DNA of 64,000 bases from Adiantum capillus-veneris (taxonomy: Eukaryota; Streptophyta; Polypodiopsida; Polypodiales; Pteridaceae). Under the pieces are notes generated by a model. That model did not search any database, was not told the DNA's origin, and saw nothing but the letters and a program-made list of their open reading frames with translations. Numbering within the stretch: position 1 is the first letter of the stretch; every line of letters starts with the position of its first letter. Both the position numbers and the translations under genes were made by a program. The DNA lies in the NCBI GenBank assembly GCA_014529385.2, contig CM043971.1, positions 54,638,709-54,702,708 of the forward strand, read 5' to 3'. Below, piece by piece: positions 36,901-42,755 of this stretch.

Positions 36901-39900
36901 CCCGACCCGCCGTCCCATGTAACTATGGCTTGTGGTCGTAGTCTGGGTGCGGTCTTAATGCAAGAAGGCCATGTCATTGCTTACGAGAGCCGATTGTTCT
37001 CTAGGCCGGAGATGACAGCACAGATTTATGAGAAAGAGCTTTTGGCGGTTATCCATGCTCTTACTCAATGGCGGCATTACCTACTCGGAGCGGATTTTAC
37101 TGTCTTTACAGACCATCAGAGTTTGCGCTACTTCTTGTCACAGAAGCAGCTTTCGAAAAAGCAGATGCGGTGGGCGAACATCTTGTCACAGCTCCACTTC
37201 CAGATTGTCCATGGGACAGAAGAATGTGGTGGCAAATGCTTTGTCTCAGAAGCCGTTGGTTCTAGCTATTTCCGTGATACATCATAGGAGCTTCGAGGAT
37301 ATGGTCGACTAGTATGCCACAGATACACATTTTTCGGATATTTTCACACGGATACGAGATGGGGAGACAGTAGTAGGATACTCCATTCGAGAAGGCTACT
37401 TGATGAGAAAAACCATGTTGTGCGTTACACAGCCGTTGAGGGAAAAGGTTATAACTAAATGCCACTGTCCACCTTTTACGGGTCACCGCGACATTGCTAC
37501 CACCATGAAGGGGGTAGAGATATACTTCTTTTGGCCGAGACTCAAAAAGGATGTGAAAGAGTTTGTGCACAGTTGCTTAGTATGCCAGAAGGTCAAGTTT
37601 GACAAGCATAGGGCACAGGGATTGTTACAGCCTATACCCATACCCACCCGCCCCTGGGAAAGTATTGCAATAGATTTCATTTTTGATCTCCCGAGAACAC
37701 AGAGTGGTCACGATGGTATCTGGACTATTATTGACAGATTTAGCAAATAGGCTCATTTCATAATTCATTCCAATGAAGAAAACAGTCAAGCCAGATCACT
37801 TAGCGAGACTGTTTGCGGCCCAGATCTTCAGATTACATGGCATGCCTGACGATTGTCTCCGATAGAGACCCCAAATTTACGAGTTTGTTTTTGAAGGCAA
37901 TTTGGGAGAACATTGGCAGGTAGTTGCAGTTCTCGTCATCGTTCCACCCGCAAACTGATGGGCAATCTGAGATTGCAAATTCAATGGTTCTAGATTTATT
38001 GAAGTCTTATATCTCAGATCAGAAGACTCAATGGGAAGAGTACTTACCTTTGGTGGAATTTGCCACAATAACACGATACACTTTTCGACGGGGAAGGCGC
38101 CATTTGAGATTGTTGAAGGTGCTGCGAAGCTTCCACCCTTTCTAAGCACAAAAGATAAGATCTTTGAAGCGGATGAATGTACGCGAGATTTGGATACGGC
38201 TTTTGCCAAGGTTCACGAGACTTTGCAAAAGTCTCAAGAACGACAGAAAAAGGCAACGGATCGCCATCGTCGCAACTTGAAATTGAAGGAGGATGATTGG
38301 GTGCTATTAGTTTTGAGAAGGCACGCCTAAGAAAGAAAAAGGGAAAGGAGAGGCTTTTTCCAAAGCTCAGTATGCGATACTACGGACCTTTCTAGATCAC
38401 TGAAATGATAATTGATGTCTCCTTCCGATTGAAACTGCCAAATACTTGGAGGATTCACAATGCATTCCATGTGAGTCTCTTGAAACCTTTTAAGGGTGAT
38501 GTGCCTGATGATGGAGCCTGATGAGCAACCCGAAGTGGAAGAAAACGAGGAGATCCTTGTTCCTGAACAGATTTTGGCACATAAGGATACGAAGAATAAA
38601 GGTAAAGTCCGAAGGCGGTTCTTGGTTAAGTTCAAGAACTATCCTGTATTGGATGCGAAGTGGATGGAGGAGGAGGACCTAGCAGATACTCCTCAGATTG
38701 TAAAACTTTACCTCGATGCTTTTGGTTTAGCATAGTCTACTCCAAACGGAACCCAGAGATTCAACTTGGCCGAAGATCTGGTGCAGTGGGATGCACAAGA
38801 GGGGAGTCGCTCCGCTCCTTCGTCAACAGATGCCTTGATTTAGATATTAGAGTCATTGATGTCTCTTTGAGCTTCAGGGATATTGAAAGCTGATAGTATT
38901 CTGCTACATGACTTTAATGAAATGGAATTCCTGATTATGATATTGATTTGTTCTCGACTTCTTTTAAGTGCAGGAACTGATAGCCAAAATGACTGCAACA
39001 TTTTGGTCTGATTGATCTCGAATAGACATGGTTGCAATAGGGGTTAGTCAATTGGACATCGATGAGGTCCCGATTGGACCTAGATGCGATTGCTAGCTAC
39101 ATTGCCGATAAATCATGGTCTAAGATCCGAATGAATGTTGAATTCATGTGATGTCCTGTGATGTCTAGTGATGTCTTGTGATGTCGTGTGATGTGACTAT
39201 CGATTTGGTACATGTGCTAGATGTGTGTTCCTAGTACGTAGGTACTAACAGTCAACGTCTGCTAAGACGGTTTATGGCTTCTGTCGGTTTTGCAGGCGTA
39301 ATCGCGATCGATTACAATGACCGCGATTACAATGCTTTCAAGAGGGGGGGGGTATGTCACAAAGTGATGACGTGGCTATCGACATCAAAAATCCTAATTT
39401 CTGCCAAAAACCCTAAAATTCTTGCAAACCCTAATTTCTGCCAAAAACCCTAATTTTTGGAAACCTAACCCTAATTTCTGGTTGAAACCCTAAAAATGGT
39501 GGTTAAAAATGCCATGTGGCCAACGTACGGATTTTCGAAAAACGCGGAGCTGAAAAAGCAACCTTTCTAGCGACGCAATTTGGAGGCTTTTGGCTACGCA
39601 AGAGGACTTGGAGAGAGAGAGAGAGAGAGAGAGAGAATTTGCTATATTTTTGCTCTCTTGAGAGAGAGAGAGAAATTGCTTTTGAATTGAAAGCTTTTGG
39701 GGCTCTGCTTTTGGGCATCCCTTGTAACCTTTAAGTAAACGGTTTAGGGCTCACTCTGCAGAGAGTCTGGACGCAAAGTCTGAGAGTGAAACCCTAACCG
39801 CTCTTTGTATTTTGACATTAATTTAATACATAAAGAAATACCGAAAGGGGCGCCAGTCTTTGGGGCCAATATCTCTAGGCACGGAACTCCGCCGAGCCAG

Positions 39901-40744
39901 TGCAAATCTATTGTGATCTGTGAATTGTTTTGAAGTGGTTATTTAGTGCTGTGGTGATTGATTCTTGACTTGGAGTGTCCAAGTCTGTTACAATGGGGCC
40001 CTTGGAGGAGGGTTTGACAACATTCTGGTGTCATATTCTTCTCTCTCTATCTCTCAGTCTCAACACCTTCATTCACACTGTTTATCCACTTGTTTGTGAT
40101 TATTTGCACTCTCACTAAAGGAACAGAAGGCTCTCCCTTCCGTAAGTAAAAGGAACCCTTGAGTATAGTTCGGAGCACTCATCTTGAGCATAGTTCAACA
40201 TTCACTTCCGCTCCACCTTACAAAAATCGGCATTGGCAAGTTCGAACGCCTTGCGAATAGCGCGTCGGAATTTATCCCAAGAAGATGCGTTTACCATCAG
40301 CAACCCGTCGTTGGCACCAAAAAAATGTTGTGTCCTTGAGCAGAGAACTAAAAAGTGCAACTTTTTTACTGTCGACAAAATCTGTGTTTGATAAGTAGAC
40401 CTCCATTTTGAATAGCTATTGGTCCAGCACGCGCTTGTCGCGACAGCCATTATACAGCTCAAGCAGTTTAACATCTAGTTTCTTCTTCTGTGCACCATTA
40501 AAAATTTTATAAAGTAATTGAAGTTCGCGATTGTCTTCCTCATCAGTTGGATCTGGTTCCTTTGGTTCGTCCACTGAAGCTTCGGAAGAAGGTGGTGGAG
40601 ACGCAGCATTAGTTGTCCAAGAAGCAGTAGGACGACTCAGAGAAGTGTTTTGCGTCTGCATCTAATCCAAGCGACAGTGAAGTGATGCGAGGCTTGTGGA
40701 GAGTGGTGTCAAAGTCGACAATGCGGAAGCATAGAGACCAAGGG

Positions 40745-40801
<57 letters not shown>

Positions 40802-42734
40802 TCATGAACCAATCAACCTTGGCAATGAATAATTGAATGTGTATACAATGGAGGCAAGGAATTGCTTATATAGCAACCTCAGTAAAGTGCCCTACCCAAG
40901 ACTTTGACAAATAAGTAAAATAAGCCAAACTAAATAATGGGATCACATTGGGCAGTTCACTTGAGATGCCAAAACTTACAGCCTCTCTGCAACTCATAGT
41001 GGACATCAATAGTGAGACCAAGCCAATGAAGAAGCTACCATGGACACCCCAATAGTGGCCACCAACTGGACACACCTCGGTGTTGCTCTCCTCAACATTG
41101 TACATGAAAGTAATGCCATCTTGAGCATCGATTGCCTTTGTAGAAACTTTGAACTGTAGACCATACTGCGTCCAATAATCCGCATTCGTGAACTGTGAAC
41201 ACATCACGTCCAATATATAAAACTCCAAGATAATGAACTATTGGAACCCATCCTGTCCATATTCTGACCAACAACAATGGATTAGTGCACTCATCCATAG
41301 TGTTTTAGACGTCTGATTGGTTTCCTGCCAAATGCATGTGCATTGAACTCTGACCTACGGGTCCAAACACCAATAACTTGAATCTTCGACTACCATTGCA
41401 CTTGGTGCTGGTTGGACAGCTGCTAGCCAACGCAACTCTCATCATTTGTTGTGCCCAACGGTTGGCCACCATCTTGTTAACTTTGCAGGGATCCTTGCCC
41501 GTATGCTTCGAGGTGCCAAACTCTCAGAGACTCGTGAAGTTCCTCTCTTCTCTGCTGTAGGCTAGGGCACTTTATACTTTCTTAAGGAGAGGTTTTTTCC
41601 TCTAGCCGTTTATAGCCTGTTTACCCTTGTGGCTTTGACATATCAGTTTTTACAAATTCACTGTCTTTTCAGTTATCATGCCCTTTTTGGCTCAGTTGTA
41701 TCAGCTTGAACATGTTTCCAGAGGGATAAACCTATTCTGCTTGCAATTTGAAAAGGCCCTAAAGTCCAATTTTCTCTCTCTCACCACAAAGAGCACAACC
41801 TATACAGGATGAACTCTAGTGAGTAAAACCAATGCCCTGCCTACATGCATACGCTTCAAGATCAGTGAATGAGAACAAAAAACACAGGGTGTCAGGATCC
41901 TCTGTGTTGCTAGTGTATGTTCAACTGCCGTCCCTAAAAGTATTTGTAATTAGAACTGTTGGCAGCCTTTTTTAGTGTTAAAGCTTGTGAATGTGGATGT
42001 ATCATTAGACCAGCATGCCTGCCACAGCATCTATTCCCTCAAATCTTCTTTTTGACCTGCCCGAAGACCTAGCATTAGGTCATGAGAGTAATCTGCTTTA
42101 AGGCTTTGTCTTATCTTAGAATGACTGCATTGAGTGTCCACAGATCAAACAGAAGCTAGGCCTTCAGAGTCCAGACTGACAGCCTTGCACTCATTGTTAG
42201 CCCTGCCACGATTGTTCACCTACACCTGTGAAAGTTACTTTGAAGTTTGCCGGCAACTTCTCAACAATGTACCTGCAGCTGCCCTAGTGTTGCTTGGCAT
42301 AGTGAAACCACACCTAGCAATTAGAAAATGCAGAAAATTCCAGCAGGAATGTCATTTTCTTTGATGATGAAAATTCAGCTCACATTGAGCAGACAAACAT
42401 GTAAGGCCATTACAACTTCGAAACACTCCCTCTTGAAAATGTCATTTCACAGAAAAAAAAAAGGGTATCCAACTCGGCAAACAAGGTTGACCTTTGCAGA
42501 GTTGAGCTGAAGGTCAGGCCTGTCTCTAACATTCCGCATAACCAAAATAAAGAAAAGTGGCAAAAGTGGGGGGCTTACATCTTTGGGTGGAGAAGAGTAA
42601 GGGTTGCTGGTGTAGCGGGCAGCGTCTAGGACCTCGTAAAGATCAGGAGACGCCAAGTCACGGGAGATGGTCTCTGTAACGAGACGCCCTGCGGCAGCAA
42701 CGTCGGGTCCGATGCTTTCATCTTCCCAGCTCAT
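10830..42734 (-). CDS. NUP155: nuclear pore inner-ring nucleoporin NUP155 (exons 1-8; 3' part outside window)
   Basis: NUP155 is a large scaffold nucleoporin of the inner ring, with an N-terminal beta-propeller and a C-terminal alpha-solenoid. The eight exons (42734-42579, 16692-16523, 16428-16302, 16220-15958, 15838-14224, 14143-13931, 13842-13595, 11241-10830) total 3204 nt. They are in phase across every junction and encode 1068 residues without a stop. Family landmarks in order: ELPPVLIERYN, GTALCGIFPSIRRAWATVDN, FLWRFDKW, GRIFLAGRDGHIYELLY, TVDPVVEMVVDNERNILYTR, DGRRMYLSTSSS, GAHEGLCLCTARLLWPIWEL, FLRSRRNERRGLYGR, LVHLTFHQLVCSEDG and ENELLELAGPDLVPFLQNAG. All introns are GT-AG. Arabidopsis NUP155 is about 1460 residues, so roughly the last 400 should lie left of the window or are lost. 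Intron 1 is 25,886 bp of nested transposons. Confidence 0.93.
12205..12534 (-). other. unassigned open frame in NUP155 intron 7
   Basis: A 109-codon frame with protein-like composition in its first half (EFDRSLYTVFLELMHDSGEL, then LLRNVIRLVNSE). I do not recognise a family. It may be a fossil gene or transposon piece. It lies on the same strand as NUP155 but does not fit that protein, so it is not an exon of it. Confidence 0.25.
12546..12697. repeat. tandem duplication, two ~76-bp units
   Basis: Units 12546-12620 and 12621-12697 share CAAAGAGAAT, TTACACCAT, CCCTCATCAT, GCCAGAAAT and GCTACGG in the same order with scattered substitutions. A third unit begins (CCAAAGAGA) and breaks off. Confidence 0.9.
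13205..13318. repeat. degenerate tandem repeat with CCCAAAATACCCCT units
   Basis: Four units each contain a version of TTCCCAAAATACCCCT, spaced about 28-36 bases apart with A/T-rich spacers. Confidence 0.85.
13595..13842 (-). CDS. NUP155: NUP155 exon 7
   Basis: YYMGLNGQGSVDDISMKLRE to CQRFEEI plus two bases of an Arg codon. GCAG acceptor and GTATCC donor. Matches the conserved solenoid segment with GKVPESADL. Confidence 0.93.
13931..14143 (-). CDS. NUP155: NUP155 exon 6
   Basis: VRGLELIRRLLRRSGEALLL to EQIATRLIAALME. These are solenoid helices with the conserved QHHVARLAQ and HLTFHQLVCSEDGEQ stretches. GTATGC donor. Confidence 0.93.
14224..15838 (-). CDS. NUP155: NUP155 exon 5 (large central exon)
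   Basis: A 1615-nt exon that starts WVLPNSFTFGTVDPVVEMVV and carries the rest of the propeller and the start of the alpha-solenoid. It includes VSVLGVDGRTLAIADSLPPP, FNRPVDLLQKILENKMSHSL, GAGEAAAMCLLLAARLTPME, the MGQVVQEATPVYSGAHEG block and RRNERRGLYGRIFGLGDLPS. Ends SVMEV at a GTGCTT donor. Serine-rich loops at residues ~120-180 of the exon are ordinary for the family. Confidence 0.95.
15958..16220 (-). CDS. NUP155: NUP155 exon 4
   Basis: Begins IVLLGVCCSANGDSSDPFAE after an ACAG acceptor. Contains GRIFLAGRDGHIYELLYSSG and SRCRKVCLTSGLGSLLSR, hallmarks of the propeller. Ends within an Arg codon. Confidence 0.93.
16302..16428 (-). CDS. NUP155: NUP155 exon 3
   Basis: Completes the Trp codon and continues DGLCPEYSGEEQALCAVGLA, ending LLILATPVE before a GTGTGC donor in phase 0. 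Both introns around it are short (94 and 81 bp). Propeller region. Confidence 0.93.
16523..16692 (-). CDS. NUP155: NUP155 exon 2
   Basis: Starts WPSLVDVASNRELPPVLIER after a CAG acceptor, directly continuing ...PPKD from exon 1. Ends inside the Trp codon of FLWRFDKW at a GTGAGG donor. Start of the beta-propeller. Confidence 0.93.
16798..17379 (-). repeat. candidate 3' LTR of gypsy element C
   Basis: On the minus strand the sequence after the polypurine-like AATAAGAGGGAA begins TGTCACGATTGTGAC at 17379. It holds a TATA box (CTATATAAAG near 17095-17105) and could end ...GCAACA at 16798. The left limit rests only on the TG...CA rule. No matching second LTR was found beyond 40.7 kb. Confidence 0.5.
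17380..19155 (-). pseudogene. Ty3/gypsy element C: 3' portion of gag, zinc knuckle, protease remnant
   Basis: Read leftward from 19155, the frame encodes the second half of gag (HARSSLRRLSQTGSLAAYIT), then a Ser/Arg/Gln-rich tail, a knuckle-like CTICGSDHRWYQC near 18640 (one residue short of CX2CX4HX4C), and a retropepsin remnant near 18350 (INILVESGCSNNFVSTQ, with Glu where Asp is catalytic). Many stops follow and no reverse transcriptase is seen. The first half of gag lies at 40228-40661, on the far side of element A. Confidence 0.8.
19156..19160. repeat. target-site duplication of element A (left copy)
   Basis: AAAAT, repeated at 40223-40227 beside the other end of element A. Joining the flanks with one copy restores the gag frame of element C (ELANAD-FHARSSL). 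Confidence 0.93.
19161..20276 (+). repeat. 5' LTR of element A
   Basis: 1116 bp, ending CTTACA just before the primer-binding site. Contains a TATATAAG box near 19393 and a cluster of degenerate GCGTTTT motifs (about 19490-19680). It lacks a ~70-bp duplication and a ~70-bp segment found in the 3' LTR. Confidence 0.9.
20744..22482 (+). pseudogene. element A gag-protease open frame with stops
   Basis: Starts MVITRSG at 20744. Residues ~60-145 are a highly charged coiled coil built of repeats (LDREHEQ, LDREREE, LDREHEE, LECEREQ). The gag core follows (TFSKYDNKMDATIIHSWLHH, YLVGDAINWYHAWQ, LKARFMPPQYLAQLK), then an Asn/Gly/Lys-rich linker. In-frame TAG codons occur at 21446, 21570 and 21767. After a frameshift near 22018 comes the knuckle CYQCHVKGHIKAAC (~22054) and a retropepsin with LFDPGSMHDV (Asp-Pro-Gly instead of Asp-Ser-Gly). 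The frame ends at TGA 22480. Gag packages element RNA; the protease would cut it. Confidence 0.85.
22483..23629 (+). other. element A 3' internal region without reverse transcriptase
   Basis: After the protease there are only short frames: an Asp/His-rich repeat (DLHDQDVIIHKDD, DLHDKDVIVHKDD) near 22680-22790 and a His-rich frame at 22836-23288. I see no reverse transcriptase, RNase H or integrase motif. The purine tract at 23618-23629 ends the interior. Confidence 0.7.
23630..24649 (+). repeat. 3' LTR of element A, left part
   Basis: Begins TGTCACGTGCAC. Its first ~115 bases hold a tandem duplication (GTGCACATCTAACCCTATGT twice) present once in the 5' LTR. It is interrupted at 24649 by element B and resumes at 39998. 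Confidence 0.9.
24645..24649. repeat. target-site duplication of element B (left copy)
   Basis: GTGGG here and ATGGG at 39993-39997 (one mismatch), each beside an end of element B. The uninterrupted LTR A reads AGAGAGTGGGACCCTTGG at this point. Confidence 0.88.
24650..25269 (+). repeat. 5' LTR of element B, with teloboxes and GA tract
   Basis: 620 bp, TGTCAC...GTTACA. The first 110 bases carry four AAACCCTAA teloboxes (24684, 24703, 24719, 24744) and one more ACCCTAA. A GA run at ~24871-24908 and GAGAGAGAGAGA near 24933 follow. Confidence 0.93.
25341..26800 (+). pseudogene. element B gag with zinc knuckle, frameshifted
   Basis: The frame begins near the ATG at 25341. The N-terminal part probably reads in the neighbouring frame (EYGPPRPTQAEQREMERRQL), shifting near 25560 to a Lys/Ser-rich region with a poly-Ser run encoded by (TTC)n (25811-25838). 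After another shift near 26130 comes the gag core (TWWSTLLLNKTPPVKW, then WNHLQMTKKDTITTYCERFW, 26270-26430). A stop at 26522 is followed by the knuckle CFGCGERGHISAKC at ~26759. Confidence 0.8.
26960..27608 (+). pseudogene. element B protease and linker
   Basis: Retropepsin-like region with FFDGGAKANFISPELA near 27002 (Gly-Gly after Asp, where Ser/Thr-Gly is usual). A frameshift near 27110 leads to VLLGIPWYHKNNTMVDYRAR (~27211-27270), the usual end of the domain. The frame closes at TGA 27607, just before reverse transcriptase. Confidence 0.75.
27628..28292 (+). pseudogene. element B reverse transcriptase (interrupted by D)
   Basis: VQPSTSPYCSPMLLVLKKDG, MCIDYRALNKITIKNRFPIP, CFSRIDLKSGYHQIRI, a one-base shift near 27950, then NAPATFNRMMDRIF and the catalytic box FFDDIIVFSK (Phe-Phe-Asp-Asp). 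Next HFLGHIVSAAGVQMDPAKIE and RSFLGLCWYYKRF. Element D enters right after KRF. The domain copies element RNA into DNA. Confidence 0.9.
28288..28292. repeat. target-site duplication of element D (left copy)
   Basis: GTTCA, repeated at 33596-33600. Joining the flanks restores the reverse transcriptase/RNase H frame of B (YYKRF-continuing-RKFREVASPLH). Confidence 0.95.
28293..28572 (-). repeat. 3' LTR of element D
   Basis: 280 bp. Plus-strand ends TGTGGGGGAG and CCCTAACA. One base differs from the other LTR: GGGGGCC here, GGGGGGC there, near 28483. Confidence 0.96.
28660..30393 (-). pseudogene. element D polyprotein, reverse transcriptase-RNase H part
   Basis: In phase with the frame to its right after one TAG; 577 codons, ending TAG/TAA-type at 28660. 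Reverse transcriptase: [66 protein letters not shown] and catalytic LILYVDDMLIAG. RNase H: GFTDADFAGHPDCRKSTSGY, LSTTEAEYVA, LHCDSQSAIMLARNPVFH and KHIEVKYHFIR. No frameshift was found. If the TAG were read through, the polyprotein would be of normal copia length (about 1366 codons). Confidence 0.93.
30394..32760 (-). pseudogene. element D polyprotein, gag-protease-integrase part
   Basis: Starts MASSSESGN at 32760 (first true ATG of the frame). Domains over 788 residues: gag of the UBN2 type (FAIWKKQCYNVMLQKKQ, ELYAQQSAASKVYWLKKLM) to ~190; zinc knuckle CHHCGKKGHYKREC ~235-250; protease WILDSGASFHVTPH ~315; GAG-pre-integrase LWHGRLGHMSKRGMETLSR ~445; integrase core with VHSDVCEMPQL, RSDNGGEYVSKAF and the Glu of NPSQNGVAERLNR ~505-630; then GCEAYVHI. 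It stops at TAG 30394-30396, and the next frame continues in phase, so the break is a single codon. A plus-strand start could not apply; all landmarks are on the minus strand. Confidence 0.93.
33316..33595 (-). repeat. 5' LTR of element D
   Basis: 280 bp, matching 28293-28572 with one substitution. Contains a GA run (GTGAGAGAGAGAGAGAGCTC). Two bases separate it from the primer-binding site. Confidence 0.96.
33596..33781 (+). pseudogene. element B reverse transcriptase/RNase H link between D and E
   Basis: Includes the second GTTCA. Encodes RKFREVASPLHILKQKGVPF, a TAG stop, LTLPDLQKLFEVYCDACG, the start of RNase H with its first Asp region. Element E enters right after Cys-Gly. Confidence 0.88.
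33774..33781. repeat. target-site duplication of hAT element E (left copy)
   Basis: GCTTGTGG, repeated exactly at 36928-36935. Eight bases is the standard duplication size for hAT elements. Confidence 0.96.
33794..33985. repeat. subterminal GGGACGG/GGTCGGG repeats of element E (left)
   Basis: Very G+C-rich, with a dozen or so variants of GGGACGG, GGACGG and GGTCGG in both orientations. hAT transposases bind such subterminal motifs; the exact binding site here is inferred. Confidence 0.8.
34294..36519 (+). pseudogene. hAT transposase gene with three in-frame stops
   Basis: Exons 34294-34826 and 34938-36519 with a 111-bp GT-AG intron (GTGAGT...ATAG); together 704 codons in one frame. The N-terminal BED-type zinc finger has CKLCPYKRSGG then HLLHEPGH (residues ~45-75). 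The central DUF659/RNase H-like core reads LLVDGWSDTRKRSIHGVVAY, VADGEASNRAAGAIIE and FCMAHCLNNLLKDIG. The C-terminal dimerisation region has SCLEQLWSVYSHIASKKRNR. Internal stops are TAG 34765, TGA 35746 and TGA 36355; there is no frameshift. An acidic tail (DDLDYDDDVE) ends at 36517. A transposase normally excises and reinserts the element; this copy should make only fragments. Confidence 0.92.
36928..37320 (+). pseudogene. element B RNase H
   Basis: Starts with the second GCTTGTGG. GRSLGAVLMQEGHVIAYESR, IYEKELLAVIHALTQWRHYL, FTVFTDHQSLRYFLSQKQLS and KQMRWANILSQLHFQI are the standard gypsy RNase H sequence. A frameshift near 37215 is followed by stops. Joined with the segment before E the domain is complete. 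Confidence 0.9.
37385..38330 (+). pseudogene. element B integrase, degenerate
   Basis: Zinc-binding HHCC region (HCPPFTGHRDIATT, then CLVCQKVKFDKHRAQG) at ~37460-37615, core start WESIAIDFIFDLPRTQSGHD with its catalytic Asp, a TAG at 37748, a damaged middle, then SFHPQTDGQSEIANSMV (37935-37990) with the catalytic Glu region. The C-terminal part continues to 38330 with shifts. Integrase would join element DNA to the chromosome. Confidence 0.85.
38496..38735 (+). pseudogene. element B chromodomain
   Basis: ILVPEQILAHKDTKNKGKVR, RRFLVKFKNYPVLDAKWMEE and LADTPQIVKLYLD form a chromodomain-like C-terminus. Two of the three cage positions look aromatic (Tyr and Trp). In chromoviruses this domain is thought to steer insertion by binding histone marks. 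The frame runs open to the stop at 38733. Confidence 0.85.
38736..39354 (+). other. element B 3' non-coding region and purine tract
   Basis: No convincing frame. Contains a short run of GATGTC(C/T)(T/A)GTGATGTC repeats near 39150-39195 and ends with the purine tract AAGAGGGGGGGG before the LTR. Confidence 0.75.
39355..39992 (+). repeat. 3' LTR of element B
   Basis: 638 bp, TGTCAC...GTTACA, similar to 24650-25269 with many substitutions and small indels. Carries teloboxes (AAACCCTAA near 39428-39495) and a shorter GA run (39611-39636). Confidence 0.93.
39998..40222 (+). repeat. 3' LTR of element A, right part
   Basis: Continues the LTR from GCCCTTGGAGGAGGGTTTG to CACCTTACA, matching 20051-20276 of the 5' LTR. 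Followed by AAAAT and the first half of element C gag. Confidence 0.9.
40228..40661 (-). pseudogene. element C gag, 5' part
   Basis: From a Met at 40661 (MQTQNTSLSRP): an acidic, Pro/Ser-rich start, then LYKIFNGAQKKKLDVKLLEL, a stop near 40419 and a gag core (SNTDFVDSKKVALFSSLLKD by the shifted frame, then SSWDKFRRAIRKAFELANAD). Element A cuts it exactly after ELANAD; the rest is at 19155 and leftward. Confidence 0.8.
40662..42578 (-). other. element C 5' region and rest of NUP155 intron 1; no gene recognised
   Basis: In the sense of C there is a TATA-like TATATAAGC near 40868-40876 followed by a leader, so a 5' LTR or promoter may lie here. It does not resemble the LTR at 16.8-17.4 kb. Several 60-120-codon frames (40866-41228 minus, 42134-42364 plus) match nothing I know. 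Confidence 0.4.
40746..40799. repeat. (GA)n microsatellite
   Basis: GA run of 54 bases upstream of element C gag (CT in the sense of C), probably in its leader or LTR. Confidence 0.93.
42579..42734 (-). CDS. NUP155: NUP155 exon 1 (start codon exon)
   Basis: The ATG at 42732-42734 begins MSWEDESIG, which matches the short acidic start of plant NUP155. An upstream in-frame TTG gives nothing better. Fifty-two codons end ...SSPPKD at a GTAAGC donor in phase 0. The peptide (ASPDLYEVLDAARYTSNPY) aligns with the conserved N-terminal helix of the family. Confidence 0.9.
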
Positions 42735-42755
42735 TTTCGGCAAACCGGTTCAAGA

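Larger units (their letters stand above)
33782..36927 (+). mobile_element. hAT DNA transposon E
   Basis: 3146 bp with terminal inverted repeats CATAGTTACAGGGGACGG (left) and, reversed, CATAGTTACATGGGACGG (right), and an exact 8-bp duplication. Both ends are packed with G-rich GGGACGG/GGTCGGG subterminal motifs (33794-33985 and, as the complement, 36843-36915). Inside lies one transposase gene with one intron. All three features are diagnostic of hAT elements. Confidence 0.96.
24650..39992 (+). mobile_element. Ty3/gypsy chromovirus element B, split by D and E
   Basis: LTRs at 24650-25269 and 39355-39992, primer site TGGTATCAGAGC (25271-25282), purine tract before 39355. Domain order gag, protease, reverse transcriptase, RNase H, integrase, chromodomain is that of a chromovirus. 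Without the two nested elements it is about 6.9 kb. The LTRs differ at many positions, so it is older than D. The coding region has several frameshifts and stops. Confidence 0.93.
19161..40222 (+). mobile_element. Ty3/gypsy-type element A, non-autonomous, split by element B
   Basis: Bounded by AAAAT duplications. LTRs are 19161-20276 and 23630-24649 plus 39998-40222. A primer site for tRNA-Met (TGGTACCAGAGC, 20278-20289) follows the 5' LTR, and a purine tract (AATAAGGAGGGGA) precedes the 3' LTR. The 3.35-kb interior codes for gag and a protease only. Its first LTR base pair reads CG instead of TG. Confidence 0.9.
16693..42578 (-). other. NUP155 intron 1 (25,886 bp) with five nested elements
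   Basis: Donor GTAAGC at 42578 and acceptor ...CAG at 16693 join exon 1 (PPKD) to exon 2 (WPSLVD) exactly as in the family. Almost all of the intron is transposon: element C holding A, A holding B, B holding D and E. The remainder at 40.7-42.58 kb has no recognised gene. Confidence 0.9.

Noticed and set aside
38720-38900. Separate host gene after the chromodomain of B
   Set aside because: No splice sites or domain; the region lies between pol and purine tract, normal for the 3' leader of such elements.
42735-42743. Start of NUP155 at the upstream in-frame TTG
   Set aside because: Not an ATG; the ATG at 42732-42734 gives an N-terminus like that of other plant NUP155 proteins.
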